A stretch of 26,556 bases of DNA, taken from NCBI GenBank assembly GCA_039185015.1, contig JBCDAU010000056.1, positions 1-26,556 of the forward strand, given 5' to 3'. Below the pieces are notes generated by a model. The model searched no databases and was not told the DNA's origin. It saw only the letters and a list, made by a program, of their open reading frames with translations. This document shows positions 1 through 9,468 of this stretch, piece by piece. The stretch is from JBCBSZ01 sp039185015 (GTDB taxonomy: Bacteria > Actinomycetota > Acidimicrobiia > Acidimicrobiales > Poriferisodalaceae). The position numbers were made by a program, and so were the translations under genes. Numbering within the stretch: position 1 is the first letter of the stretch; every line of letters starts with the position of its first letter.

Positions 1-1
1 C

Positions 2-58
2 GCGACCCTGGACGACACGGAGGCCCGCTGGGCCTCGTTCCTCGAGCTGCTGGGCTGA
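2..58 (+). CDS. C-terminal end of an upstream gene (partial)
   Basis: Only the last 18 codons are present, read in frame from base 2 and ending at TGA (56-58). The visible tail reads ATLDDTEARWASFLELLG. Codon use is like the neighbouring genes. The fragment is too short to name a family. It runs the same way as the next gene, with a 68-base gap that holds a TANNNT hexamer for that gene. Confidence 0.5.
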   Translation, partial: ATLDDTEARWASFLELLG

Positions 59-114
59 CCGCGCCGGGGTCGGTCGGCACCGCACCGACGCTTCAGGGCT
101 CTGGACATCGCCGG

Positions 115-120
115 TACCGT
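115..120 (+). promoter_or_regulatory. -10-like hexamer for a leaderless transcript
   Basis: TACCGT ends six bases before the GTG at 127, and no Shine-Dalgarno is visible between them. The spacing fits a transcript that begins at the start codon. No convincing -35 is seen. Confidence 0.35.
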
Positions 121-126
121 CTCCCC

Positions 127-1485
127 GTGGCGGCGGACGAGGCACTGCGATCGAGCGAGATCGTCGAGTCGGGTCGCGGCCCGGGCCGAGGCGTCGCCGT
201 CCTGGCCGTCGCCGTCGTCGGCCTCGGCGTGGTGCTCCTCGGACTGTCCCGTAGCAGCGAGGAGGAGTCGGCACCGACCACGTCGACGGCGTCGCCCTCG
301 ACGACGATCGACCAGGCCGGGCCGATCGTCGAACCCGGCCCCGGCGTCGACGTCGGCGAGGTCACCATCGAGGTCGACTCGCTCTTCGTCGCCGGCACGG
401 CGTTCATCGCGACCAGCCCCGAGCAGGGGCAGCTGATCTCGACCGACGGGTTCACCTGGGAGCGGGTGCGGGGTGCGGTCGGGCCCGTTCCGCCGTCCCG
501 AGCCGACGATCTGGTCGACATCCGCTCGGTCGGGTGTGGCGTCGATCTGTGCCTCCAGGTTCGTGACGCCGCGGATCGCATCGTCGCCGCCGGACCGACC
601 CCGATCGAGATCGCGGACGCCGGCCCGTACGTCGGCACCAGTGCGTCCGTCGCCGGAGCGACGCGCACGGAGGCGGGTTGGGTCGTCGTCCTCTCCGTGT
701 CGTCCTCGGTGGATGTCGCCCGAGTGATCGCCGAGCTCCGGCCCGACCTGGAAGGAGAGATCGGCGGCTACTCGATCAACGCCGACCGGCTGCTGGTCGA
801 CGTCGGCGGCGACTTCGTCGAGATCACCGTCGAGGAGCTCGCCGTCCCCGATGGCCAGCTGCCTGATGATGACGGCGGTGACGCCCGGGTTGCGGTGCTG
901 TCCTCGATCGACGGTGCGATCTGGGAGGTCGTCGGCACGATGCCGGGCGGCCGCTTCGTCGGTCTCGACATCGTCGACGGCGACCCGTACGTGCTCGTCG
1001 CCGGGCGCACCCTCGCCGATCCCATCGCGTACGTGGGTGCCGGCGGGGTGGCCGTCCCGTGGAAGGTCGTCGCGATCGAGCAGCCGGACGAGCCGACCAC
1101 CAACTTCTTGTGGCTGCTCGAAGGTGGCGCCTTCGTCACCGGATCAGATCGCAGGTTCGTCGGATGGCGGAGCGACCTCACGTCCGTGACCTTCGAACCG
1201 CCGATCCCGGTCGGGCCGTACGAGGTGAGCCCGGATCTCCGGTCCTTCGTCGGCGTGAGCGGCGCGTTCGGAGCGGTGGTGTGGTCCGACGACGGCGGTG
1301 AGACGTTCGAGCAGGTCGAGATCGAGCTCCCGATCGGCACGGCACCGGGGGAGATCGTGCGCTCGGGCGACCGGGCCGTGATCTCGGTGTTCGACACGGG
1401 CCCGCCGACGAGCGGTGCGCCGGAAGATCTGGAGCTGCGGTCGCTGGGCCTCGTCGCCGTCGAGCTCACCTCGTCGGGAGGCTGA
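127..1485 (+). CDS. Membrane-anchored Asp-box (BNR/sialidase-like repeat) protein of unknown function
   Basis: The protein is 452 aa and starts at GTG 127. A short cytoplasmic N-terminus is followed by one hydrophobic segment (about residues 22-41, rich in V, A, L and G) and then a Ser/Thr-rich acidic linker, so the bulk is probably outside the cell. Three Asp-box-like motifs are visible: STDGFTWERV near residue 106, SSIDGAIWEVV near 259 and SDDGGETFEQVE near 391. Such motifs mark turns in beta-propeller proteins such as sialidases and photosystem-assembly factors. No catalytic residues can be assigned, so a binding or structural role is as likely as an enzyme. Its last 20 bases overlap the convergent sensor kinase gene. 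The start is supported by a TANNNT hexamer six bases upstream. Confidence 0.7.
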   Translation: MAADEALRSSEIVESGRGPGRGVAVLAVAVVGLGVVLLGLSRSSEEESAPTTSTASPSTTIDQAGPIVEPGPGVDVGEVTIEVDSLFVAGTAFIATSPEQGQLISTDGFTWERVRGAVGPVPPSRADDLVDIRSVGCGVDLCLQVRDAADRIVAAGPTPIEIADAGPYVGTSASVAGATRTEAGWVVVLSVSSSVDVARVIAELRPDLEGEIGGYSINADRLLVDVGGDFVEITVEELAVPDGQLPDDDGGDARVAVLSSIDGAIWEVVGTMPGGRFVGLDIVDGDPYVLVAGRTLADPIAYVGAGGVAVPWKVVAIEQPDEPTTNFLWLLEGGAFVTGSDRRFVGWRSDLTSVTFEPPIPVGPYEVSPDLRSFVGVSGAFGAVVWSDDGGETFEQVEIELPIGTAPGEIVRSGDRAVISVFDTGPPTSGAPEDLELRSLGLVAVELTSSGG

Positions 1486-2818
1486 AGCCGATCGCCGCGC
1501 CGCCCTCGCGACGGTTGCGGGCGAAGACCGTGCCCCCGTGCTCGGCTGCGATCTTGGACACGATCGCCAGGCCCAGGCCGGAGCCGGGCACGTGCCGCGT
1601 GGCCGAGGTGCGGTGGAAGCGGTCGAAGATCAGCTCGAGCTCGGCGACCGGGATGCCGGGTCCCTCGTCCAGCACCGTGACCGTGCCGCGGTCCACGGTG
1701 AGCGAGATGGATCCGGTCGGCGCGAACTTCGCGGCGTTGCCGAGCAGGTTGCCGATCGCCCGTTCCAGTGCCGCTCGGTCGCCGCGCACGGCGATCGGGA
1801 CGGCGTGGAGCTCGACGGGCCGTCCCTCGCGCTCGGTGAACGTCGTCGCCGCGGCGTCCGCGACGGCGGCGAGATCGAGCTCGACGTGGGCCTCGGTGTC
1901 GCGTGAGTCCGTCGCGAGCTCGACGATCTCGGTGATCACGGTGCTCAGCTGGCCGAGCTCGCTCCGGACTCGACCCAGCATCTCCTGACGCTCGTCGACC
2001 TCGATGTCCGGTGCCCGCACGAGGAGATCGATGTTCGCCCGGATGCTGGTCAAGGGGGTGCGCAGCTCGTGCGCGGCGTCCTGGACGAGCTGGGTCTGCT
2101 GGCGCCGGCTGGTGTCGAGCGCCGCCAACATCTCGTCGAACGTCCTGGCCAGGCGACCGACCTCGTCGGAGCGGTCCATCGCCACCCGTTGGTCGAGGTC
2201 CTGGGTCTGGGCGACCTGTTCGACCGACCTCGTCAGCCGGCGGAGTGGTGCGGTCGTTGCCTGGGCCACGAACCAGCCGATCGCCCCGGCGCCGGCGGCC
2301 AGCAGCAGGCCGAGCACGACGGTCCGGGTCTCGACGGCGGAGATGATCGCGTCGGCGCTGTCGAGACGTTGCGCGACCTGCACGGCACCGCCGCCCGGGA
2401 TGTGCTCGGTGATCATCCGGTACTCGACGCCGTCGATGTCGACCGTCCGCAGCACCTTGTCGGCTTCGGGGTTCCGGACGAGGGCGAGGTCGACGTCCTC
2501 GACCGGGAGCGGCACGCCGATCGTGTCGATGACCTCACCGTCGTCGTCGAGGATCTGCACCTCGGCGTCGTTGTCGACGGCGCGTGCGACGCCCTCCTGG
2601 TCGACACCGGGCCGAGCGTCGCGGTTCCGGTCCGGTGGTTCGCCGCGGCGTCCCGAGGCGATGTCATCGGCCCGCTCCTCGAGGAACTTGTCGACGTCGT
2701 CGAGCACCTCGCCGCGCGTGGAGGCGAGGCTGGTCAAGCTGACCACGGCGGTCACGACGACGGCGAGCAGCGCGAATGCGACGGCCAGTCGCCCGCCGAG
2801 CCCTGGCCGCCGGAGCAT
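1466..2818 (-). CDS. Two-component sensor histidine kinase (HAMP, HisKA, HATPase)
   Basis: The protein is 450 aa. Transmembrane segments lie near residues 11-31 and 166-186 and enclose an extracytoplasmic sensor region of about 130 residues. A HAMP linker (190-240) follows, then the HisKA H-box DAAHELRTPL with phospho-acceptor His250. The ATPase domain shows the N-box NLLGNAAKF, the G1 box DEGPGIP (384-390), FDRFHR and the G2 box GSGLGLAIV (412-420). All catalytic boxes are intact. The ATG at 2818 shares one base with the stop of the response regulator (TGATG), so the two are almost certainly translated together. Overall layout and partner resemble actinobacterial MprB-type kinases, but the signal cannot be told from sequence. 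Confidence 0.93.
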   Translation of the reverse strand: MLRRPGLGGRLAVAFALLAVVVTAVVSLTSLASTRGEVLDDVDKFLEERADDIASGRRGEPPDRNRDARPGVDQEGVARAVDNDAEVQILDDDGEVIDTIGVPLPVEDVDLALVRNPEADKVLRTVDIDGVEYRMITEHIPGGGAVQVAQRLDSADAIISAVETRTVVLGLLLAAGAGAIGWFVAQATTAPLRRLTRSVEQVAQTQDLDQRVAMDRSDEVGRLARTFDEMLAALDTSRRQQTQLVQDAAHELRTPLTSIRANIDLLVRAPDIEVDERQEMLGRVRSELGQLSTVITEIVELATDSRDTEAHVELDLAAVADAAATTFTEREGRPVELHAVPIAVRGDRAALERAIGNLLGNAAKFAPTGSISLTVDRGTVTVLDEGPGIPVAELELIFDRFHRTSATRHVPGSGLGLAIVSKIAAEHGGTVFARNRREGGAAIGFSLPTR

Positions 2819-3501
2819 CAGGGGCCGGCCTTCGGCCGCAGGACGAAGCCGATCCCGCGCACGGTCTCGATCGACCGCGGCAGGCCGGTTGCCTCGAGCT
2901 TGCGGCGGAGGTAACCGACGTGGACGTCGAGGGAGCGCGAGGCGCCCTCGAAGTCGTAGCCCCAGATCCGCTCGTACATCACGCTGCGCTCGAGGACGAT
3001 GCCCTCGTTGCGCATGAGGAGGTGGAGGATCTCGAACTCGGTCCTCGTGAGCTGCACCGGTTCGTTGTCGGCCGCGACCTCCCGGCGCAGCGGGTCGAGG
3101 CGGATCGAACCGCTGACCAGCACGTCCTCGCCGAGCTCCGACGTCCGGCGGAGCAGGGCGCGGATGCGGGCGAGGAGCTCGTCGAGGTCGAAGGGCTTGG
3201 GGAGGTAGTCGTCGGCACCGGCGTCCAGGCCCTCGACGCGATCGCGCACGTCGCCCCGTGCGGTCAGCATGAGCACCGGCGTCCTGTCGCCCCGTGCCCG
3301 CATCCGTCGGCACACCGTCAGGCCGTCCACGTAGGGGAGCATCAGGTCGAGCACGACGCAGTCGATCGACGCGTCGGTCAACTTCTCCAGCCCCTCCGCG
3401 CCGTCGACCGCCGAGATCACCTCATAGGACTCGTAGCGGAGTATTCGCTCGAGCGCGGTGCGGATCTCGGCGTCGTCCTCGACGACCAGGACGGTGGACA
3501 T
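2818..3501 (-). CDS. OmpR/PhoB-family response regulator
   Basis: The protein is 227 aa. The receiver domain has the acidic pocket EDD (8-10), phospho-acceptor Asp52 in VVLDLMLP, Thr80 in MLTA and Lys102 in LPKPF. The winged-helix DNA-binding domain occupies the C-terminal half (LTRTEFEILHLLM, then RSLDVHVGYLRRKLE and TVRGIGFVLR). The first gene of the pair, it is coupled to the downstream kinase by a TGATG overlap. It is close to the MprA type of actinobacterial regulators; the orthology is not proven here. The ATG at 3501 has no Shine-Dalgarno but has TACCCT eight bases upstream, so the message is probably leaderless. A longer in-frame reading upstream (to 3960) is Arg/Ser-rich and not credible. 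Confidence 0.94.
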   Translation of the reverse strand: MSTVLVVEDDAEIRTALERILRYESYEVISAVDGAEGLEKLTDASIDCVVLDLMLPYVDGLTVCRRMRARGDRTPVLMLTARGDVRDRVEGLDAGADDYLPKPFDLDELLARIRALLRRTSELGEDVLVSGSIRLDPLRREVAADNEPVQLTRTEFEILHLLMRNEGIVLERSVMYERIWGYDFEGASRSLDVHVGYLRRKLEATGLPRSIETVRGIGFVLRPKAGP

Positions 3502-3509
3502 GGGGCCGC

Positions 3510-3515
3510 AGGGTA
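3510..3515 (-). promoter_or_regulatory. -10-like hexamer for the two-component operon
   Basis: Read on the minus strand, TACCCT ends eight bases before the ATG at 3501. No Shine-Dalgarno lies between, which fits a leaderless transcript. Confidence 0.35.
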
Positions 3516-3630
3516 GCCACGGCGACCTGTGCCCGATCAGGGGAGCCCGTCGATCTTGCCGCTTCCTTGCCGGACCGCCACGGCCGCCTTGCGGCTCGGG
3601 CCTCAGCGTCGTCGATGTCCCAAGCGAACG

Positions 3631-3635
3631 AGGAG
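3631..3635 (+). promoter_or_regulatory. Ribosome binding site deciding the kinase start
   Basis: AGGAG lies six bases before GTG 3642. It lies inside the reading frame if ATG 3615 is used, so it favours the shorter protein. Confidence 0.55.
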
Positions 3636-3641
3636 ACAGTC

Positions 3642-5222
<1,581 letters not shown>

Positions 5223-5231
5223 GCGGCAGAG

Positions 5232-5621
5232 CTACTCGGGCGGGCGGCCGCGGAGCCGGTCGATCTCCCGGCGTTCGCGCTTGGTGGGTCGGCCGGCTCC
5301 CCGGTCGCGATGGCCGCTCTCGGGGAACACCGCGAACGGATCGTCGGACCGTTCCGGCTTGGGCGGGCTGAGGTCCTCGTAGCACTCGACGGCGATCGGG
5401 GCACCGACCCGCTTCTCGATCAGCTTCACCACCTTGACCACCGTCTCGTGATCGCGACGCCGGATCCGGATCACGTCGCCGATGCGCACTCGACGGGCAG
5501 GGCGCGCCGGCTCGTCACCCACCAGGACGAGGCCCGACGAGCACGCGTCGGTCGCCCGGGTCCGGCTGGGGAACAGCCGCACCGACCAGATCCAGCGGTC
5601 GACCCGCACTCCGTCTGCCAT
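5232..5621 (-). CDS. S4-domain RNA-binding protein, Hsp15 (HslR)-like
   Basis: The protein is 129 aa from ATG 5621; ATG 5630, three codons upstream, is equally possible and neither has a good Shine-Dalgarno. The N-terminal S4 fold is clear: VRVDRWIWSVRLFPSRTRAT, then VLVGDEPARPARRVRIGDVIRIRR. The basic C-terminus (GRPTKRERREIDRLRG) is as in Hsp15, which in E. coli binds stalled 50S subunits carrying nascent chains. The same role here is inferred from family membership only. Length fits the family (about 130 aa). It is divergent from uridine kinase. Confidence 0.85.
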   Translation of the reverse strand: MADGVRVDRWIWSVRLFPSRTRATDACSSGLVLVGDEPARPARRVRIGDVIRIRRRDHETVVKVVKLIEKRVGAPIAVECYEDLSPPKPERSDDPFAVFPESGHRDRGAGRPTKRERREIDRLRGRPPE

Positions 5622-5668
5622 CGTCCACATGTTGGCCGTTGATGAGCCATCTCGGGGCCGTTTCGGCG

Positions 5669-5674
5669 TAGGAT
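5669..5674 (+). promoter_or_regulatory. -10-like hexamer for uridine kinase
   Basis: TAGGAT ends eight bases before the GTG at 5683, with no Shine-Dalgarno between, as in a leaderless transcript. No good -35 hexamer is found at 16-18 bases. Confidence 0.4.
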
Positions 5675-5682
5675 CCGATCCC

Positions 5683-6309
5683 GTGCGCGAGACCGTGTTT
5701 CTGGGTGTGTGCGGTGGTTCCGGATCGGGGAAGTCGACCTTCACCCACCACCTGGCGGAGCGCCTCGGGCGCCACCGCGTGTCGGTCCTCCCCCTCGACG
5801 CCTACTACCGCGATCTCGCTCATCTGAGCTTCGAGGAGCGGCTCGAGGTGAACTTCGATCACCCCGACTCGCTCGACCACGAGCTGTTCGAGGCTCACAT
5901 CGATGCGCTCTGTCGGGGCGAGGCCGCCGAGATGCCCCGGTACGACTTCAGCCGTCACAGTCGGGCCGACGGCTGCGATCTGCTCGCCCCCCGGCCGATC
6001 GTGATCGTCGAGGGCATCCTGCTGCTCGCCTTCCCGGGCGTCCGGCAGCGGCTCGACCGGACCGTCTTCTTGGACGTGCCTGCCGCGGTGCGCCTGGAGC
6101 GTCGGGTGGAGCGCGACGTGCGCGACCGTGGCCGCGTCGACAGCGAGGTCCGCCAGGTCTTCGCCGACGTGGTGCAGCCGATGCACGAGCGGTTCGTGGA
6201 GCCCGGGCGCGACTGGGCCGATCACGTGATCCACTTCGAGGACGACCCGGCGATGATCGTCGACCGCCTTCTCGACGGCATCGACGACCCGGTCCTCACC
6301 GCCGCCTGA
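5683..6309 (+). CDS. udk: Uridine kinase
   Basis: The protein is 208 aa. It phosphorylates uridine (and usually cytidine) to UMP/CMP in pyrimidine salvage in the cytosol. The Walker A loop GGSGSGKS spans residues 11-18. Family motifs follow: LPLDAYYRDL, VNFDHPDSLDHELF, MPRYDFSRHSR and VIVEGILLL. The RR-rich lid (RLERRVERDVRDRGR) is also present. Length fits the family. GTG 5683 is chosen because it directly precedes the conserved beta-strand and is preceded by a -10-like hexamer; longer readings upstream run into the S4 gene. The transcript ends at the hairpin at 6363-6388. Confidence 0.92.
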   Translation: MRETVFLGVCGGSGSGKSTFTHHLAERLGRHRVSVLPLDAYYRDLAHLSFEERLEVNFDHPDSLDHELFEAHIDALCRGEAAEMPRYDFSRHSRADGCDLLAPRPIVIVEGILLLAFPGVRQRLDRTVFLDVPAAVRLERRVERDVRDRGRVDSEVRQVFADVVQPMHERFVEPGRDWADHVIHFEDDPAMIVDRLLDGIDDPVLTAA

Positions 6310-6362
6310 GCGGTCGACAGGCCGCTGCCCACGGCATCACGGTCGCTCACCGCCTGTGCGTT

Positions 6363-6388
6363 CGGCTGGGGCCCGGAGGCCCCAGCCG
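6363..6388. terminator. Strong hairpin between convergent genes
   Basis: A perfect 11-bp stem, CGGCTGGGGCC paired with GGCCCCAGCCG, has a four-base CGGA loop. It lies in the 92-base gap between uridine kinase (plus) and the LLM gene (minus), both of which point into it. There is no U-run, which is common for actinobacterial terminators. It can serve both strands. Confidence 0.75.
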
Positions 6389-6401
6389 GGCATGCGCCAG
6401 C

Positions 6402-7565
6402 TCAGACGTTGGCCTTCTCCTTCTCGTAGCGCTCCGTCGCCTCCTCGACCGCCTGCAGCTGCTGCTCCGCGAGGTCGATGCGTGCGTGCTGGGCCCGGTT
6501 CGCCGCGCCGATGAGGGAGTCGACCTGGCCCTGGAAGCGGGGCATCACGTGGCGGGCGAAGAGCTCGTAGCTCTTCTGCGTCGCCTGCGGGTTCGCCCAG
6601 TTGTGGGCGAGGGTCAGGTAGGCGCCGAAGCCACCGTTGGACTGCTCGAGCAGCTCCTCGATCTGGGCGACCGCCATGTCGGGCGTGCCCACCACGCCGA
6701 GCCCGTTGTTGACGAAGGAGACCATCTCGTCGAGGTCACCGCCCTCGACCGCCATCTGCGGGAACGCGGCGACGTCCTGGAAGTACTTGAACCACTGGAC
6801 CATGCCGTACTCGACGTCCCGGCGGGCCTCCTCCTCGGTCTCGGCGAGGTGCATGAGTCCGACGAGTCGCCACTTGGCCCGATCGGCGACCTGACCGTGC
6901 TGGGCAGCCACCTCCTCCTGGATCGTCCAGTGGTGGGCGAGCACGTCCATCCCGACGGCGACGGTCGCCCCCAGTGAGAGGACACCGGCGCCGTACCGGC
7001 CGGCGATCTTCGCGCCGGACGGCGAGGCGACGGCCGCGACGGCGATGTCGAAGAGCGGATCGGAGTACGGGCGGAGGTGGAGCCGGGCGTTGTCGAGCAC
7101 CAGCCGGTCGGACCGGTGGTTGACGGGTTCATCGGTCGTGAGCAGCTGCATGAGGATCTCCATGCGCTCCTCGAGCAGCGGTCGCATCTCGGTCGGCTTG
7201 AGGCCGAGCATGCCGGCGTCGGTGGGCAGCGCGCCCGGGCCGACGCCCATCATGATCCGGCCTCGGGTGAGGTGGTCGAGCAGCACCATGCGCTCGGCCA
7301 CCCAGAGCGGGTTGTGATACGGCAGCGAGACCACGCCGGTGCCCAGCTTGATGTTGCTGGTGCGGGCGGCGGCGGCGGCGATGAACACCTCGGGCGAGGC
7401 GATGATCTCGCTGCCCGCCGAGTGGTGCTCGCCGATCCACGCTTCGTCGAAGCCCAACCGGTCCATGTGCTCGAGCAACGCGAGGTCGGCTTCGAGCGAC
7501 AGGGTCGGGTTGTGCTCCGGCGGATGGAACGGAGCCATGAAGGTGCCGAAACGGAGTCGGGTCAT
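6402..7565 (-). CDS. LLM-class flavin-dependent monooxygenase (limonene 1,2-monooxygenase-like)
   Basis: The protein is 387 aa and belongs to the bacterial luciferase-like family, which uses reduced FMN and O2 to oxidise an organic substrate. Features seen are the N-terminal MTRLRFGTFMAPFHPPEHNP, the loop FDEAWIGEHHSAG, and LGTGVVSLPYHNPLWVAERMVLLDHLTRGR, which is typical of the TIM-barrel flavin site. From memory the length and N-terminus resemble Rhodococcus LimB, but the substrate cannot be assigned. FMNH2 must come from a reductase elsewhere. The ATG at 7565 has a strong GGGGGAGA Shine-Dalgarno. It is the last gene of a minus-strand run, 108 bases after the preceding stop, so it may also have its own promoter. 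Confidence 0.88.
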   Translation of the reverse strand: MTRLRFGTFMAPFHPPEHNPTLSLEADLALLEHMDRLGFDEAWIGEHHSAGSEIIASPEVFIAAAAARTSNIKLGTGVVSLPYHNPLWVAERMVLLDHLTRGRIMMGVGPGALPTDAGMLGLKPTEMRPLLEERMEILMQLLTTDEPVNHRSDRLVLDNARLHLRPYSDPLFDIAVAAVASPSGAKIAGRYGAGVLSLGATVAVGMDVLAHHWTIQEEVAAQHGQVADRAKWRLVGLMHLAETEEEARRDVEYGMVQWFKYFQDVAAFPQMAVEGGDLDEMVSFVNNGLGVVGTPDMAVAQIEELLEQSNGGFGAYLTLAHNWANPQATQKSYELFARHVMPRFQGQVDSLIGAANRAQHARIDLAEQQLQAVEEATERYEKEKANV

Positions 7566-7673
7566 GTCGGATCTCCCCCTGATGCGACCGCGGCCGACGT
7601 TCCCCCTGAACGCCGGTCCGCTGCTGGCGAACCCTATGCGGCTCGACCGGTCCTCGCTCGGCGGACGATCACC

Positions 7674-8378
7674 TCATCCCCAGAGGCGGGCGAGTCCCTC
7701 GGCGAAGAAGGCCGCCGCAGCGTCGACGGGGTCGTCGCCCAGCGCGCTCCGGAGGCGGGTGGCGCCGAACGGGGCGTCCCAGAAGCCGTCGTCGCCGGGT
7801 CGGTCGTCGGTCCAGGGACCGACGTAGAGGTAGGGCTCGGCCGAGAAGCCGTCGCCGGGGGAGCCGCCGAGGTTGGCTCGCACCCCGTCCCGGGCGCCGA
7901 CGTCGATCGCCACGTCGAAGTGCTCGGGCCACAGGCGGGGCATCGTCGGCGAGCCGGCGCCGTCGAGCCCACCGACGACCGACACCAGCGCGGCGTCGAC
8001 CATCCGGTACCAGGCCGTCGTCTCCGCGAGCACGCTGGGGTCGATGGCCAACGGCACATCGGGGTCGCCCAGGTCCGGTGTGTCGTGGCCGACGTCCAGC
8101 GGCGTCGAGAGGTCGACCCCGGCGACGGCGGCCAGGTCGGCGAGCGAGGAGCCGATCAGCGGGGCCGCCCGGACCTCGGCACCGCCGGGCGGGTCCTGCT
8201 CGACCACGAGCTGATCACCTGCGACCCGAACGCGTCGGCCGTGCTCGCCGAACTCCGGGGTGCCGAAGCCACCGGGCGTCACCCGGAGCGAGAACCTCGC
8301 GGTCTCGGCGACTCGTGCCCGTGCGACGACGTGCACCGTCATCCGCGTGAGCTCCTGCACCGTGTCGAGTCGACTCAT
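7674..8378 (-). CDS. Hypothetical protein, 234 aa
   Basis: I do not recognise the family. The protein looks soluble and acidic, with no signal peptide or membrane segment. Notable stretches are MPRLWPEHFDVAIDVG in the middle and SAEPYLYVGPW after it, which look like conserved core motifs, and a C-terminal AAAFFAEGLARLWG helix. The ATG at 8378 is supported by GGGGAG eight bases upstream. It lies 42 bases after azlD on the same strand and may share its transcript; nothing in its sequence suggests a role in transport. Confidence 0.75.
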   Translation of the reverse strand: MSRLDTVQELTRMTVHVVARARVAETARFSLRVTPGGFGTPEFGEHGRRVRVAGDQLVVEQDPPGGAEVRAAPLIGSSLADLAAVAGVDLSTPLDVGHDTPDLGDPDVPLAIDPSVLAETTAWYRMVDAALVSVVGGLDGAGSPTMPRLWPEHFDVAIDVGARDGVRANLGGSPGDGFSAEPYLYVGPWTDDRPGDDGFWDAPFGATRLRSALGDDPVDAAAAFFAEGLARLWG

Positions 8379-8420
8379 CTTCGAACTCCCCGTCGAACGG
8401 CCGACGGGCACCGTAGCGGG

Positions 8421-8729
8421 CTACGCCACCAGACGGGCGAGCGCCGTCGCTGCGCAGGCCACGACGACCACGACGACGAACGGCGCCCGTCGCCACAGCG
8501 CGACCCCTGCGGCGGCGGTGCCGACGAGTCGGGCGTCGATCGTGAGCGACTCGCCGGCTGCGAACGTGCCGACGACGACGAGGGCGGCGAGCAGGGCAGC
8601 AGGGGTGAGGTCGGCGAGTTGCTGCACGGAGGTCGGCAGGGTCCGCCCGCCGAGCACGACGGGAGCTGCGGACTTGAGGGCGTAGGTCGCCGAAGCGAGC
8701 AGCACGAGCGTGAGAACCGCAGGACTCAT
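8421..8729 (-). CDS. azlD: AzlD-family branched-chain amino acid export subunit
   Basis: The protein is 102 aa with three to four hydrophobic segments (about 3-17, 40-60, 65-80 and 83-100) and the family features ALKSAAPVVLGGRTLP and LTPAALLAALVV. AzlD is the small partner of AzlC; the E. coli pair YgaZH exports valine. The ATG overlaps the azlC stop by four bases (ATGA), so the two are coupled. The substrate is inferred from the family. Confidence 0.9.
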   Translation of the reverse strand: MSPAVLTLVLLASATYALKSAAPVVLGGRTLPTSVQQLADLTPAALLAALVVVGTFAAGESLTIDARLVGTAAAGVALWRRAPFVVVVVVACAATALARLVA

Positions 8730-9433
8730 CGGGCGACCTTCGCAGCAGCGACTCCGACCACGGCGGCCACGATCGGCACGCCCGGCGGAGCGACCGGGAC
8801 GAGGGCGAGGGCGACGACGGCACCCACGAGCGCGACCCGGCGTTGGGTGGCATCGGCGAGGCGAGGCCACACCAGTGCGAGGAAGACCGCCGGTCCTGCG
8901 GCGTCGAGTCCGGTCCGCTCGATCAGATCTCCGGACGAGGACACCGCGGACACGCCGACCAGGGTCGTGAGGTTCCACACGACGAAGACGGCGAGGCCGG
9001 CCACCAGGTAGCCGTAGCGACGCCAGCGGAGCTCGGACCGTGTGGTGCCGACCGCGGTGGACTCGTCGATCATCAGCTGCGACATCGCGGCCCGCTTCCA
9101 CCAGGGTCCGGCCAGGGCGGGCGCCATGACCATGCCGAAGGCGAGCGACCGGAGGTTCAACAGCACGCCGGCCGTGACGGCGGCGGCGACGGTGCCGTCA
9201 TCACCGAGCACGTCGACGGCGGCGAACTGGGCGCTGCCGGTGAAGACGAACACCGAGTAGCCGAGGGCGACGAGCGGGGACAGGCCGGCCTCGGCGCACG
9301 CAACGCCGAAGACGATGCCGAAGGGCGCGACCGCCAGCGCGATCGAGGCCGCCTGCCGGCGCAGCTCACGGCGGATACCGTCCTCGTCGGGCGAGCTGGT
9401 CTCGTCACTCGACCTGTTCGCTGTATCGGACAT
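8726..9433 (-). CDS. azlC: AzlC-family branched-chain amino acid exporter
   Basis: The protein is 235 aa. After a charged N-terminus (residues 1-25) come the family signatures ALAVAPFGIVFGVACAEAGL, GYSVFVFTGSAQFAAVDVLG and NLRSLAFGMVMAPAL, with about six membrane segments in all. It forms the exporter with AzlD. ATG 9433 is preferred over ATG 9445 because TATGCT on the minus strand ends seven bases before it, with TTGCGT 16 bases further upstream. The gene is divergent from an XRE-cupin regulator whose start is only 13 bases away, which makes that protein the likely controller. Confidence 0.9.
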   Translation of the reverse strand: MSDTANRSSDETSSPDEDGIRRELRRQAASIALAVAPFGIVFGVACAEAGLSPLVALGYSVFVFTGSAQFAAVDVLGDDGTVAAAVTAGVLLNLRSLAFGMVMAPALAGPWWKRAAMSQLMIDESTAVGTTRSELRWRRYGYLVAGLAVFVVWNLTTLVGVSAVSSSGDLIERTGLDAAGPAVFLALVWPRLADATQRRVALVGAVVALALVPVAPPGVPIVAAVVGVAAAKVAR

Positions 9434-9468
9434 AGTGTTCAGCATAATGAACGACCCCGTCGACGCAA
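9433..9468. promoter_or_regulatory. Overlapping divergent promoters of azlC and the XRE-cupin gene
   Basis: Minus strand: TTGCGT (9468-9463), 16 bases, TATGCT (9446-9441), seven bases, ATG 9433. Plus strand: TAGTGT (9433-9438), eight bases, ATG 9447. The inverted repeat GTTCA-N6-TGAAC (9437-9452) sits between and could bind the regulator. Both messages would be leaderless, and the azlC -35 lies inside the regulator's coding region. Confidence 0.45.

Noticed and set aside
7077..9011. Plus-strand 644-codon open frame
   Set aside because: It is antisense to the LLM, hypothetical and AzlCD genes. The sequence is Arg/His/Gly/Asp-rich without motifs.
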